Shown: in pieces, positions 17,891 to 28,100 of the stretch
How the letters are laid out: the number at the start of each line of letters is the position of its first letter
How positions within the stretch are numbered: position 1 is the first letter of the stretch
Assembly: GCF_038024875.1 (NCBI RefSeq)
Contig: NZ_CP136136.1
Span: 496,001 to 560,000 of the forward strand
DNA: 64,000 bases
Direction: 5' to 3'
Source of the DNA: Gordonia rubripertincta
Lineage (GTDB): Bacteria; Actinomycetota; Actinomycetes; Mycobacteriales; Mycobacteriaceae
Position numbers and translations under genes: made by a program
Notes under the pieces: model-generated
What the model was told of the DNA's origin: nothing
The model's database searches: none
The model's input: the letters and a program-made list of their open reading frames with translations, nothing else

Positions 17891-19531
17891 TGTGCTCCGA
17901 TGCTCGAGGCGTGATCGGGTGACGAGGTCCGGCGAGCACGGTAGCGGGCGGCGAACCGCTCGGCCATGGCGGTGATGGTCAGGCTGGGGTTGACGCCCAC
18001 GTTCGCCGGGATCGACGAGCCGTCCACCACGTAGAGCCCGGGATGGCCGAACACCTGATGGTCGGTGTCGATCACGCCGGCGGAGGCGTCGGCCCCCATC
18101 GCGGCCCCGCCGAGCACGTGCGCGGTGCTGGACTTGCCGCCCACGCTCTCCAAAAGCAGGTTGAGGGGCCGGCCGCCCACCGACTCGGCGAACCGCCGGG
18201 CCACCTCGTTGGCCTGCGGCAGGTAGCTCGGGGCGGGGGCACCCCCGCCGGTGCGGGACCGCAGGACTCGGCGCCACGGGGTGACCGGGGAGCGGTCCAT
18301 CACCAGGCGGATCTCGTTCTCCACGTTCTGCATCACCGTGAACACGCTGAGACGCTCGATGAAATTGCGCGCGGTCATCAGCCGGAGCTGCCGGAACGGG
18401 TGGCGGCCGAGCTCGCCAGCGCCGCGCGCCGCCGCCGGGCGGGAACGTCACCGTCGACCAGCGGGCCGAGTTGCAGCCGCATGTGCCAGCCGCCGACGTA
18501 CCGGTTCTGGGTGACGTGCGTGGCCTCGTCCGGATAGAACTCGCTGGAGATGGTCGGGCCTCGGGTGAGATCGGCGTCCGGATCGTCGGCCAGAACGGCG
18601 GTGATGGCCTCCGAGTTGGTGCGCACCCCGTGACCCAATCGGGGTGAGACGTGCGGCAGCAGCCCCTGCTCGCGGGAGCGGAACAACACCTCGACCGTGC
18701 CCAGCACGCCCGCGGCCAGCACCACCTCGGCCGCGCGCAGGACCTCGCCGTCGGCGGTGTGCACCTCGTATCCGCCCTCGGGCATCGCGGCCACGGTCTC
18801 GACGCGGGTGTCCGGGCGGATCCGGACTCCCCGACGCTCGGCGAGCCACAGATAGTTCAGGTCCAGGGTGTTCTTGCTGCCGTACGGGCAGCCGATCAGG
18901 CAGGCTCCGCAGAGTCGGCACCCGGTGCGATCCGGGCCCTCGCCGCCGAAGAACGGGTCGGGGACGGTCACGCCCTCCTCACCGGGCGCACCGAACCAGA
19001 TCGCCATGGGCGTGGGGCCGTATGTCTGTCCTGCGCCCATCTTCTCGGCGGTGGTCTCGAGATGGCGGTCCATCTCGCCGACGAACCGCGTCGTCTCCCG
19101 CCCGAGCATGCGGGCGGCGGTGCGGTAGTGCTCGGTCAGCTGGGCGCGCCAACCGTCGGCCACCTCGGGCCAGGCGGGGTCGGTGAAGAACCCATCTTTG
19201 GGTTCCAGGAGTACCCCGGCCCACACGATGCTGCCGCCTCCCACACCTGCGCCGCCGATGATTCCGACGTGTCGCAGCACCCGCTGCCAGAAGAAGCCCC
19301 GCAGCCCCAGCTCCGGCATCCACAGGTACTTGCGCGGGTCGCTGCGAGCGGCGAGGAGATCCTCGGGCGTGTGCGATGCCCCTGTTCGAGCACCAGCACG
19401 CGCCGACCCTGCTCGGCCAGCCGCAATGCCGCGACGGCGCCACCGAACCCGCTGCCCACCACGATCACGTCGGCGGTGTCGTGGGAGGCTGCGGAGGGGT
19501 GCGGGGAGGGGTCGTTCGACGAACCGGACAT
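17887..19531 (-). pseudogene. GMC-family FAD oxidoreductase (cholesterol-oxidase-like) spread over three frames
   Basis: The N-terminal Rossmann motif (DVIVVGSGFGGAVAALRLAEQG) is in one frame. The main body (HTPEDLLAARSDPRKYLW through TQNRYVGGWHMRLQLGPLVDGDVPARRR) is in a second. The C-terminal part (TARNFIERLSVFTVMQNVENE to GLYVVDGSSIPANVGVNPSLTITAMAERFA, the GMC C-terminal signature) is in a third. Two single-base deletions, near 19379-19382 (G4 that should be G5) and near 18411-18418, explain this; correcting both gives an open frame of 548 codons. The Cys cluster CRLCGACLIGCPYGSKNT is typical of this subfamily, which oxidises sterols or other alcohols. Either a decaying gene or sequence errors. 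Confidence 0.8.
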
Positions 19532-19658
19532 CCTGCGAGGAGCTTAGTTCGGGCGGGGCGGGATGGCGGGTCGGGATCGTCCCGTGGACGGCGCGATTCG
19601 TCGTCGCGGGGGTCGCGAGATTCCGCCCAGGTCGCATTCGTGGGTACTCTGGGATCCC

Positions 19659-20391
19659 GTGATCGACTCAGCACTTGCCACCACGACCACCAACCTGGCG
19701 CTTCTGCCGGGATTCCTGGACCCGGTCAACCTGCTCAACTCGTTCGGCACCTGGATGCTGGCGGGTCTGCTCTTGGTGGTGTTCATCGAGTCGGGTCTGC
19801 TGTTCCCGCTGTTGCCGGGCGACTCCCTGCTCTTCACCGCAGGCCTGATCGTGGCCGCGAAGTCGTCGGACATCGAGCCCTTCGCCCCACTCTGGGGTGC
19901 TGCTGGTCACCATCCCGATCGCCGCGTTCCTGGGTGATCAGGTCGGGTACTGGATTGGCAAGAAACTCGGGTACACCCTGTTCAAACCGAACGCGCGGGT
20001 GCTCAAGGAGTCCTACATCAACGAGGCCCACGAGTTCTTCGAGAAGCACGGCCCGGTCACGATCATCCTGGCCCGCTTCGTGCCGATCGTCCGCACGTAC
20101 GCGCCGCTGGTCGCCGGTGCCGCCCGCATGCGGTATCCCGTCTTCCTGACCTACAACATCATCGGCGCGGTCGCCTGGGGCGCGGGTGTGACCCTGCTCG
20201 GTTACTTCCTCGGCCAGATCGAGTTCATCCGAGACAACGTCGACTACATCTTCCTGCTGATCGTCCTCGTGTCGGTGCTCCCGATCATCTCGGAGATCGG
20301 CAAGCGCATCCTGCGTGCCCGTAAGGGAGTCGTCGAGGAGGAGCCCCTGGCACCTTCGAAGGACCCCGCGCCCACTCCCCCGGCTGAGTAG
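19659..20391 (+). CDS. DedA/SNARE-associated membrane protein (Rv0364-like) with apparent +1 frameshift
   Basis: Restored length 243 residues. The first frame gives FLDPVNLLNSFGTWMLAGLLLVVFIESGLLFPLLPGDSLLFTAGL (DedA hallmark F-[LI]-E-x-x-x-x-x-P-[LI]-P-G-D) up to EPFAPLW. The second gives LLVTIPIAAFLGDQVGYWIGKKLG, then ARFVPIVRTYAPLVAGAARM, a family signature. Deleting one G in CTGGGGTG (19892-19899) joins them as LW-V-LLVTIP. DedA proteins are envelope membrane proteins implicated in lipid carrier recycling. The start is GTG 19659, 8 nt after a TACTCT hexamer (19645-19650), so probably leaderless. The site next to fba and GMC agrees with Rv0364 synteny. Confidence 0.82.
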
Positions 20392-20395
20392 GCGC

Positions 20396-21082
20396 CTACC
20401 AGGCCTGATCCAGATCGGCGTGCTGCCGGACCCATGCGTGCATGGCGATCCCGGCGGCGACGCCGGCGTTGATGCTGCGGGTCGACCCGAACTGCGCGAT
20501 CGACACCGTCATGTCGGCCTGCCGCTGGGCATCGTCGCTCACGCCCGGACCTTCCTGACCGAACAGCAGCACGCATTCGCGCGGTAGTTCCACGGTCTCC
20601 AGCGGCCGGGATCCGGGGGTGTTGTCCACTGCGACGACCGACAGACCTTCTCCGCGCGCCCAGTCGAGCAGGTCGCCGACCGTGTCATGGTGCATCAGAT
20701 GCTGGTAGCGGTCGGTGACCATCGCGCCGCGCCGGTTCCAGCGGCGTCGTCCGACGATGTGGACCGCCGCGACGGCGAAAGCGTTCGCGGTACGTACGAC
20801 GGTGCCGATGTTGGCGTCGTGGGCGAAGTTCTCGATGGCGACGTGCAGCGGGTGCCGACGTGTGTCGATGTCGGCGACGATGGCCTCACGCTTCCAGTAC
20901 CGGTACGCGTCGACGACGTTGCGGGTGTCGCCGTTCGCGAGCAGCTCGGGATCGAGGTGGTCGTCGTCCGGGATCGGCTCATCAGGGTGTTCGACCGACC
21001 AGGGGCCGACGCCGACCGGGGGCCCCGTCACCCACTCGGTGGGGCCGGCGACCCCGGCGTGCGGATCGGGTGTGTCAGGCAA
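20396..21082 (-). CDS. TrmH/SpoU-family RNA 2'-O-methyltransferase (Rv0380c-like)
   Basis: 228 residues, SPOUT-class SAM-dependent methyltransferase acting on tRNA or rRNA ribose. The three SpoU motifs are readable: VAIENFAHDANIGTVVRTANAFAVAAVHIVG (motif 1), ECVLLFGQEGPGVSD (motif 2) and STRSINAGVAAGIAMHAWVRQ (motif 3). The N-terminus is about 70 residues longer than the catalytic core. The start overlaps the pyrE stop by 8 bp on the same strand, as in the mycobacterial pyrE-spoU region. Confidence 0.92.
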   Translation of the reverse strand: MPDTPDPHAGVAGPTEWVTGPPVGVGPWSVEHPDEPIPDDDHLDPELLANGDTRNVVDAYRYWKREAIVADIDTRRHPLHVAIENFAHDANIGTVVRTANAFAVAAVHIVGRRRWNRRGAMVTDRYQHLMHHDTVGDLLDWARGEGLSVVAVDNTPGSRPLETVELPRECVLLFGQEGPGVSDDAQRQADMTVSIAQFGSTRSINAGVAAGIAMHAWVRQHADLDQAW

Positions 21083-21656
21083 GGCCGAGATCGCTCAGAC
21101 CGAGCAGCGAGCGGTAGGGCACGCCCAGCCCGGTGATGACCGCATCCGCGCCGGTCGCACGGTCGACGACGGTCGCGACGCCGACAACGTCGCCGCCGAT
21201 CTCGCGCACGGCCTCCACCGCGGTCGAGGGCGAGGCGCCCGTCGTGCTGGTGTCCTCGACGACGAGCACATTGCGCCCGACGATGTCCGGTCCTTCGATA
21301 CGACGCTGCATGCCGTGGGCCTTCGCGGCCTTGCGCACCACGAAGGCGTCGATGTCACGGCCGTCGGCATGCATGATCGACGTCGCGACCGGGTCGGCGC
21401 CGAGTGTCAGGCCGCCCACGGCGACGTAGTCCCAGTCGGCGGTCAGCTCGCGCATCAGCCGGCCGATCAGGCGGGAGGCCTCGTGATGCAGGGTCGCGCG
21501 CCGAAGGTCGACGTAGTAGTCGGCCTCCTTGCCGGAGGACAGCGTCACCTTGCCGTGCACGACGGCGAGTTCGCGGACCAGTTCGGCGAGTCGTGCCCGC
21601 GCCGCAGCGTCGACCTGGGGCGGCGTGCCGTCGGAAACCGGGCTTGACGAGGACAT
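21075..21656 (-). CDS. pyrE: orotate phosphoribosyltransferase
   Basis: 193 residues. Converts orotate and PRPP to OMP in pyrimidine biosynthesis. LSSGKEADYYVDLRRATLH supplies the catalytic Lys region, GGLTLGADPVATSI and FVVRKAAKAHGMQRRIEG the active-site loop, and VLVVEDTSTTGASPSTAVEAVREIG the PRPP-binding motif. I use ATG 21656 (MSSSSPVSDG) with GAGAGTGAG upstream. A GTG/ATG at 21701 would add an unconserved N-terminus. Followed by, and overlapping, the TrmH-type gene. Confidence 0.95.
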   Translation of the reverse strand: MSSSSPVSDGTPPQVDAAARARLAELVRELAVVHGKVTLSSGKEADYYVDLRRATLHHEASRLIGRLMRELTADWDYVAVGGLTLGADPVATSIMHADGRDIDAFVVRKAAKAHGMQRRIEGPDIVGRNVLVVEDTSTTGASPSTAVEAVREIGGDVVGVATVVDRATGADAVITGLGVPYRSLLGLSDLGLA

Positions 21657-21755
21657 GCGACCACTCACTCTCGAACTCTCCGGCGGTCGGCCGGTGTGCA
21701 TTGGATGACGATTACCCTACGGGGTCCGCGACGGGGTCTGATCAGCCCTGTCGGG

Positions 21756-22676
21756 TCAGCTGCGGTGGCGATTGGGCCGCTCGCCGGTGTCCTCGGCCCG
21801 GCGCGGCGCGTCCTCGGACTTGCGCGTCGCGGACCCGCGGACCGGCATCGGGGCCATGCCCCGGCCCGTCGTCGAGGAGGTACCGGTCGCCGGCGGCGCC
21901 GTGCGGACCGGCGGCACGGTCGGTTTGGCGGCCGGGGAGGCCTCCGTCGCGGGAGCCGCCGCAGCCTGCCGACGACGCTTGTCGCGCATCGACTCGGTCT
22001 TCTCGTCGGCGAGTTCGGCACGCGTGGGCCCGTGCGGGTCGCGAGGATCGGGCGAGTCCTCGGGTTCGCGCATCGGCGGCAGGACGCGCAGCAGGTCGGC
22101 GAAGCGTCGGACCACCTCGAGGCCGGTGTTGAGCGTCGCGGGATCATTGGTCAGCGGCAGCGAGCCGAGTGCCCAGTTGCCCTCGTTCCACAGCACTTCG
22201 ACGAACGCCGGGGCCTTGTTGGCCAGGGCGACCATCCGCCGATCGCACACACGACGGGCGACGTCGAGGTTGTTGGAGAACATGACTCGCGGCCCCATCG
22301 CACCGAGGAGTTCGACGTCCTCCTCGGCGGGTGCGAGCACATCCTCGTGACGGAGGTCGACGACGACGGGCGAGGGCGACGATCGGCGGACGGCGATCAC
22401 GGTCGCGGTCTCGGCGAGATCGAAGACGACGGTCTCCACGCCGCCGTAGCGGCCGTAGGCGACGTCGCGGACCTCGACGTGATCGGGGGCGTTCATCGTC
22501 GCCCGACGAAACACCTTGCGCAGCTTGGTGTCCGTCTCGCGGAATTTGAACTCGTGCTCATCCCCCCAGATCGCACGCTGGTGCCGCGCAACGCTCGACC
22601 GCTGACGGTCGAGCCACAACAGGACGCCGGCACCCGCGAGTGCCACGGCGGCGATCAGGAAATAGACGGTGGTCAT
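21756..22676 (-). CDS. membrane-anchored conserved protein, Rv0383c-like
   Basis: 306 residues. One N-terminal helix (MTTVYFLIAAVALAGAGVLLWL) anchors or exports it. A globular part follows with GVETVVFDLAETATVIAVRR, PRVMFSNNLDVARRVCDRRMVALANKAP and VEVLWNEGNWALGSLPLTND. The C-terminal 90 residues are Pro/Ala/Arg-rich and disordered. The place between pyrE and clpB matches M. tuberculosis Rv0383c, a gene of unknown function. The internal ATG is chosen since it begins the hydrophobic helix. Confidence 0.82.
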   Translation of the reverse strand: MTTVYFLIAAVALAGAGVLLWLDRQRSSVARHQRAIWGDEHEFKFRETDTKLRKVFRRATMNAPDHVEVRDVAYGRYGGVETVVFDLAETATVIAVRRSSPSPVVVDLRHEDVLAPAEEDVELLGAMGPRVMFSNNLDVARRVCDRRMVALANKAPAFVEVLWNEGNWALGSLPLTNDPATLNTGLEVVRRFADLLRVLPPMREPEDSPDPRDPHGPTRAELADEKTESMRDKRRRQAAAAPATEASPAAKPTVPPVRTAPPATGTSSTTGRGMAPMPVRGSATRKSEDAPRRAEDTGERPNRHRS

Positions 22677-22722
22677 CGCGCTACAGCCTACTATCGGCCG
22701 GGCCGCGACGACGTCATCCGCC

Positions 22723-23739
22723 CTATCGTCGTGTGGCCGATATGTAACCGCGTTCTTTGTCGACGACGTTGACCAGCGTCTCGGCGAGGACGGCACCATC
22801 GGCGGCGTCGTTCAGCCCGATGTATCGACGCAGGTTCTCCAGGACCTGTTCCGACAGCGCCTCCCGCCAGCCCAGTGCGTCGCCGCTCATGTGCGCGGAG
22901 ATCGCGACGCCGGGTAGATCCCACAGCTCGCTGTCGGCGGGCAGCGGTTCGGCGGCGAACACGTCGAGCGAGGCAGCGCCGAGGTGCCCCGACCGCAGCG
23001 CGTCGATCAGCGCAGCCTCGTCGACCAGTTCCCCGCGGCCCACATTGATCAGATGCGCGCCCGGTTTCATCGCCGCGAGCACGTTTGCGTCGATCATCCC
23101 GGCGGTCTGCGGGGTCAACGGTGCGATGGTGACGACGTTGTCGAAGTCGCCGACATGGTCGGCGAGTTCGGCGGTGGCGACGACCCGGCCGAAGTCGGGG
23201 TCGGACTCCCGCGCGGTCCGTCCGCCGCCGACGACGTGCATCCCCACGGCGCGGAGTAGCTGCGCGGTGGCACGGCCGATCCCGCCGGTCCCGATGACGA
23301 GGGCCGAACTCCGTGACGTGCCGACGGTCTCGCGGTGTTTCCAGACGTGATCGCGCTGCAGGTTCATCGACTCGTGTAATCGCTTGTCACGGGCGAGGAT
23401 CGAGGCGAGAACGAACTCCGCGATGGGCCGGTCGAAGACGCCGTGTGCATTGGTCACCACCACGTCGGACGCCTTCAGCTCGTCGAACAGCAGCGAGTCG
23501 ACACCCGCCGCGCAGACGTGCACCCACCTCAGCGACGCGGTCGCCTCACCCCAGTTGTCGGCGAGCGCCCGAGAGAAGAAGTCCCACAACACCAGCACGT
23601 CCGCCCCCGGGAGTGCGTCCGCGAGATCGTCTGCGACGCAATGGCGTATCTCGGCGAGTTCGGCGAGCCGATCGAGGTTCGATGGCGGCGCGACACCTGG
23701 GGCACCGAGGAGCGCGAGGACCGGACGTCGGGTGCTCAT
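22723..23739 (-). CDS. D-isomer-specific 2-hydroxyacid dehydrogenase
   Basis: 338 residues. NAD(P)H-dependent reduction of 2-keto acids to D-2-hydroxy acids, or the reverse. SALVIGTGGIGRATAQLLRAVGM is the dinucleotide-binding loop, VVTIAPLTPQTAGMIDANVL and MKPGAHLINVGRGELVDEAALIDAL are family signatures, and ISAHMSGDALGW places the catalytic His. The catalytic Arg lies in the NVGRG segment, and LDVFAAEPLP precedes the catalytic Glu position. It is divergent from the catabolic operon and could share its operator at 23788-23799, so a role in the same pathway is possible but unproven. Confidence 0.87.
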   Translation of the reverse strand: MSTRRPVLALLGAPGVAPPSNLDRLAELAEIRHCVADDLADALPGADVLVLWDFFSRALADNWGEATASLRWVHVCAAGVDSLLFDELKASDVVVTNAHGVFDRPIAEFVLASILARDKRLHESMNLQRDHVWKHRETVGTSRSSALVIGTGGIGRATAQLLRAVGMHVVGGGRTARESDPDFGRVVATAELADHVGDFDNVVTIAPLTPQTAGMIDANVLAAMKPGAHLINVGRGELVDEAALIDALRSGHLGAASLDVFAAEPLPADSELWDLPGVAISAHMSGDALGWREALSEQVLENLRRYIGLNDAADGAVLAETLVNVVDKERGYISATRR

Positions 23740-23787
23740 GCGGCCACCGTAACCCGAGAACCTCTCCTGAGCACCGCCGACTGTCAC

Positions 23788-23799
23788 ATTGTTGACAAT
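23788..23799. promoter_or_regulatory. GntR-type operator site 1 (ATTGT-TG-ACAAT)
   Basis: A 5-bp-arm palindrome, ATTGT and ACAAT around TG, 27 bp upstream of the class III aminotransferase ATG and between the two divergent genes. It contains a perfect -35 hexamer TTGACA (23792-23797), so a bound repressor would block polymerase. The same core recurs at 37770-37791 and 48885-48900. Confidence 0.6.
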
Positions 23800-23826
23800 C
23801 GTACGATCTGCCGTCACGGTGTACCC

Positions 23827-25135
23827 ATGACTGCCGGCGTTGACTCCCCCACCCGCACCCACCAGACGGCCTCCCTCAGCCCTGCGCTCAAGCAGGCGAC
23901 ACCCGTCGTCGTCGACCATGCGCTGGGGTCCTGGATCCACGGCACCGACGGCCGCGACTACCTCGACTTCACCACCGGCATCGGTGTCACCAGTACCGGC
24001 CACTGCCACCCGCATGTCGTCGAGGCCGCGCAGGCCCAGTGCGCGAAGGTGATCCACGCCCAGTACACGACCGTCATGCACCCGCCGCTGCTCGAGCTGA
24101 CCGAGCGTCTGGGGTGGGGTCCTGCCCACCGGTCTGGACTCCGTCTTCTACGCGAACTCGGGTTCGGAGGCCGTCGAGGCCGCGATCCGTCTCGCCCGGA
24201 TGGCGACCGCGAAGCCGAACATCATCGTCTTCCAGGGCGGATTCCACGGCCGCACCGTCGCGGCCGCAAGCCTCACCACCGCGGGCACCCGCTTCTCGGC
24301 GGGCTTCTCCCCGCTGATGAGCGGCGTGCACATGGCGCCGTTCCCGTACGCCTTCCGCTACGGCTGGGACACCGACACCGCCGTCGACTTCGCGCTGCGC
24401 GAACTCGACTACCTCCTGCAGTCGCGCGTCGCCCCCAACGACACCGCCGCATTCCTCATCGAGCCGGTCCTCGGCGACGGCGGTTACCTGCCGACTCCGC
24501 CGCGTTTCCTGCAGGGCCTCCGCGAGCGGGCCGACCGTCACGGCATCCTGCTCGTCCTCGACGAGGTGCAGGCGGGGTTCGGTCGCACCGGCAAGTTCTG
24601 GGGCCACCAGCACGCCGAGGGCCTGACCCCCGACATCATCATCACCGCCAAAGGCCTGGCGTCGGGGTTCCCGATCTCGGCGATCGCCGCGTCGACCGAG
24701 CTGATGAGCAAGGCGTGGCCGGGCTCACAGGGCGGAACCTACGGCGGCAATGCCGTGGCCGCGGCGGCCGCGATCGCGACCCTCGAGGTCATCGAGGCCG
24801 AGGGACTCGTGGAGAACGCCCGCGTGCGCGGAGAGCAGCTGCTCGCCGGCCTGCGGGAGGTGTGCGCACCGTTCCCGGGCATCGGCGACGTCCGGGGCCT
24901 CGGCCTGATGGCCGGTATCGAGTTCGTCACCACCGATGCCGCCGGTAACAGGGTGCCCGACGCCCCTGCCGCCGTCGCGGTGCAGCAGGCGACCACGGCT
25001 CAGGGCTTGTTGACGCTGACCTGCGGGCCGTCGGCCAACGTCGTCCGTCTCATCCCCGCACTGGTCGTGACGGCGGACGAGATCGACCTCGGTGTCGCGC
25101 GGTTCGGCGCGGCGCTGCACGCCGCACTAGGTTAG
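23827..25135 (+). CDS. class III aminotransferase (GABA/diaminobutyrate type) with apparent +1 frameshift
   Basis: Restored length 435 residues. PLP-dependent transfer of a terminal (omega) amino group to a keto acid, giving a semialdehyde. Frame one holds the N-terminus (LSPALKQATPVVVDHALGSW, DGRDYLDFTTGIGVTSTGHCHP) to ELTERLG. Frame two continues VLPTGLDSVFYANSGSEAVEAAIRLAR, GGFHGRTVAAASLTT, LVLDEVQAGFGRTGKFWG and the PLP lysine in IITAKGLASGFP. Deleting one G in CTGGGGTG (24109-24116) joins them as LGGVLPTG. First gene of the six-gene operon; relatives include GabT and DoeD of ectoine breakdown. Confidence 0.87.
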
Positions 25136-25139
25136 GCCG

Positions 25140-28100
25140 GTGGACATCGCAGACGAACTCGCCGATCTCGGCGTCGATGCCGACGCCTCGCCCCGACGTC
25201 TGGCCGAATACTCCTACGACGCTTCGAATTACCGCGTCCCGCCGCGGGCCGTGACCTTCCCGCGGTCCGCGCGCGAGGTCGCCACGATTGTCGCGAGGTG
25301 TCACGCGCTGGACGTCCCGGTGATCGTGCGCGGCGGCGGTACCTCGATGGCGGGTAACGCCATCGGCGACGGCGTGGTCATCGACCTGTCCCGTCACCTG
25401 GATCAGGTGGTGTCGGTCGATGCCGAGACCTGCACGGCCGTGGCCGGTTCGGGCATCGTGCTCACCACTCTGGCGGCCCGGGCACGGTCGGCGACGGACG
25501 GCCGGCTGACCTTCGCCCCCGACCCGTCTTCGGCGTCACGGGCGACCTTGGGCGGGGCGATCGGCAACGACGCCTGCGGAAACCACTCCGTCCGGTACGG
25601 ACGCACCAGCGATCACGTGATCGAACTCCACCTCGTCACCGCCGACGGGATGCTGCTCACCGCGACACGCGACGGGCTGTACGCCACCGATTCCCACGAC
25701 CGGAAGGCCGTGGCACGGGCCGCCGAGATCACCTCCGAGCTGCGAGAACTCGCGTCGAGCAACCTCGCGATCCTACGCACCGAACTGGAGACCATCCCCC
25801 GCCAGGTCTCGGGGTATCACCTCGCACGTTTGTTGCCGGAGAACGGATTCGACGTCGCCCGTGCACTCGTCGGGAGCGAGGGGACCTGCGCGATCGTGGT
25901 GTCGGCCAAGGTGCGCCTCGTCCCGGTCGCCACCTCGCAACTCCTGCTCTGCGTCGGCTACCACTCCCCCGCCGACGCCGCCCGCGATGTGCCCGCGATC
26001 CTCCCGTTCGCACCGTCGGCCATCGAGGGCATCGACCGCAAGATCGTCGCCACGATGGCAGCGCGCCGCGGCCGGGACACGGTCGCCGGCCTCCCCGAGG
26101 GTTCGGCTTGGCTGTTCATCGACATCGACTCCGAAAGCGCCCAGACACAGGGCGAATCCGACGTTCCGGCGACCGCCAAGCGACTCCTCGACCACCTGCG
26201 TGGCCAGGGCCGGATGATCGATGCCACCGTCGTCGACGACCCGGCACGGCGCACGGCGTTGTGGCGCGTCCGCGAGGACGGCGCCGGCCTGTCGTCGCGC
26301 CTGGCCGACCCCGACGACGAAAGCGTCGGCGGCGACTACGAATCCTGGCCCGGCTGGGAGGATGCGGCGGTCGCCCCCGAGCGTCTGGCCGACTACCTCG
26401 ACGACTTCGCCGAACTCCTCGACCGGCACCGTCTCACCGGTGTCATGTACGGCCACTTCGGTGCCGGCTGCATGCATGTGCGCATCACGTTCGACCTGCG
26501 CACCCCCGACGGACGCGCCGTGATGGAACACTTCTGCACCGACGCCGCGGAACTCGTTGTGCGTCACGGAGGTTCGTTGTCGGGCGAGCACGGTGACGGT
26601 CGGGCCCGCTCGGCCTTGCTGCCGATCATGTACTCACCGGCGATGATGGCCGCCTTCGCACGGTTCAAGTCGATCTGGGACCCGACCGGCAACCTCAACC
26701 CGGGCAGCATCGTCGACCCGCCGTCCATCGCCGCCGACCTCGCCCTCGCCGACGTCCCCCGGCGCACCTGGCCGACCACCTTCGACCTCGGCCACGGCCA
26801 CGACTCCCGAGATACGACCCCGAGATCCGCCCTCAGCAGCGGCGCCGGCGACGATACGTCGGCGGCGGCTCCCTCGGGGGCGGAGGCCAGGGGCGGTTCT
26901 CACGAGCTCCCGCTCCTCGATCCGTTCGTCCACGCCGTCCAGGGCTGCATCGGCGTCGGCCGGTGCCGCGCCGACACCGGCGGCGTCATGTGCCCCAGCT
27001 ACCGGGCGACCCGCGACGAGAAGGACTCGACGCGGGGTCGGGCCCGCGTCCTCCAGGACATGATGCGCACCGCCCCATCGGTCGACGAGGGCTGGCGTTC
27101 ACCCGAGGTCGCCGACGCTCTCGAATTGTGCTTGTCCTGCAAGGCATGTTCGACGGACTGCCCGACCGGCGTCGACATGGCCACCTACAAGTCGGAGTTC
27201 CTCGACCACCACTACCGCCGCCGTCTGCGCCCGCTGTCGCACTACTCCCTGGGCTGGATGCCGGCCTGGCTGTCGGCGGCCGGAACGGCTGCGCCGCTGA
27301 TCAATCGCGCGCTGTCGTCGAAGATCAGCGGTCTGGCCGCACGCGCCGGCGGCCTCGACCCTCGTCGGACGATGCCGGCTTTCGCGACCCGGCGCGCCCG
27401 CAAGGCGCATCTCGCCGATCTCGCCCCGGTGTCCCCGACCTCGCAGGTCATCCTGTTCGTCGACTCGTTCACCCGCGCCTTCCGCCCGCGGGTGGCCGCC
27501 GCCGCCGCGGAGGTACTGGGCGCGACGGGCGAGCAGGTCGGTTGTTCGGCGGACAATTGCTGCGCCCTCACCTGGATCTCCACCGGGCAGTTGGGCAAGG
27601 CGCGCAAGACTCTTCGACGCACCGCCGCGAATCTCGACGACGGCACCGACCGGCCCATCGTGGTGCCCGAGCCGAGTTGCGCTGCGGCACTGGCCAAGGA
27701 TCTGCCCGAACTGGTACCCACCGACAGCGCGCGTCGCGTCGCCGCCCGGGTACGCAGCTTCGCCGCCCACCTCCCGACCCTCCTCGACGCAGGATGGCAA
27801 CCGCCGCCCCTTCCGGACGAGGTGACCCTCCAGACCCACTGCCACGAGTACGCGGTCTTCGGCGCACGCACCGGCACCGCCGCTCTCGAAGCGCTCGGCG
27901 TCACCGTGCACTCCGCCGACGGATGCTGCGGTGTCGCGGGCAACTTCGGCTTCGAGAAGGGCCACTACGAGGTCAGCATGGCCGTCGCCGAGAACGGACT
28001 CGCACCCGCGCTGCGCGACGACCCGCATCGCCCCGTCGTCACCGACGGATTCAGTTGCGCGATGGCGGTCGAACACCTCGCCGCTGTCGACGTCGGACTG

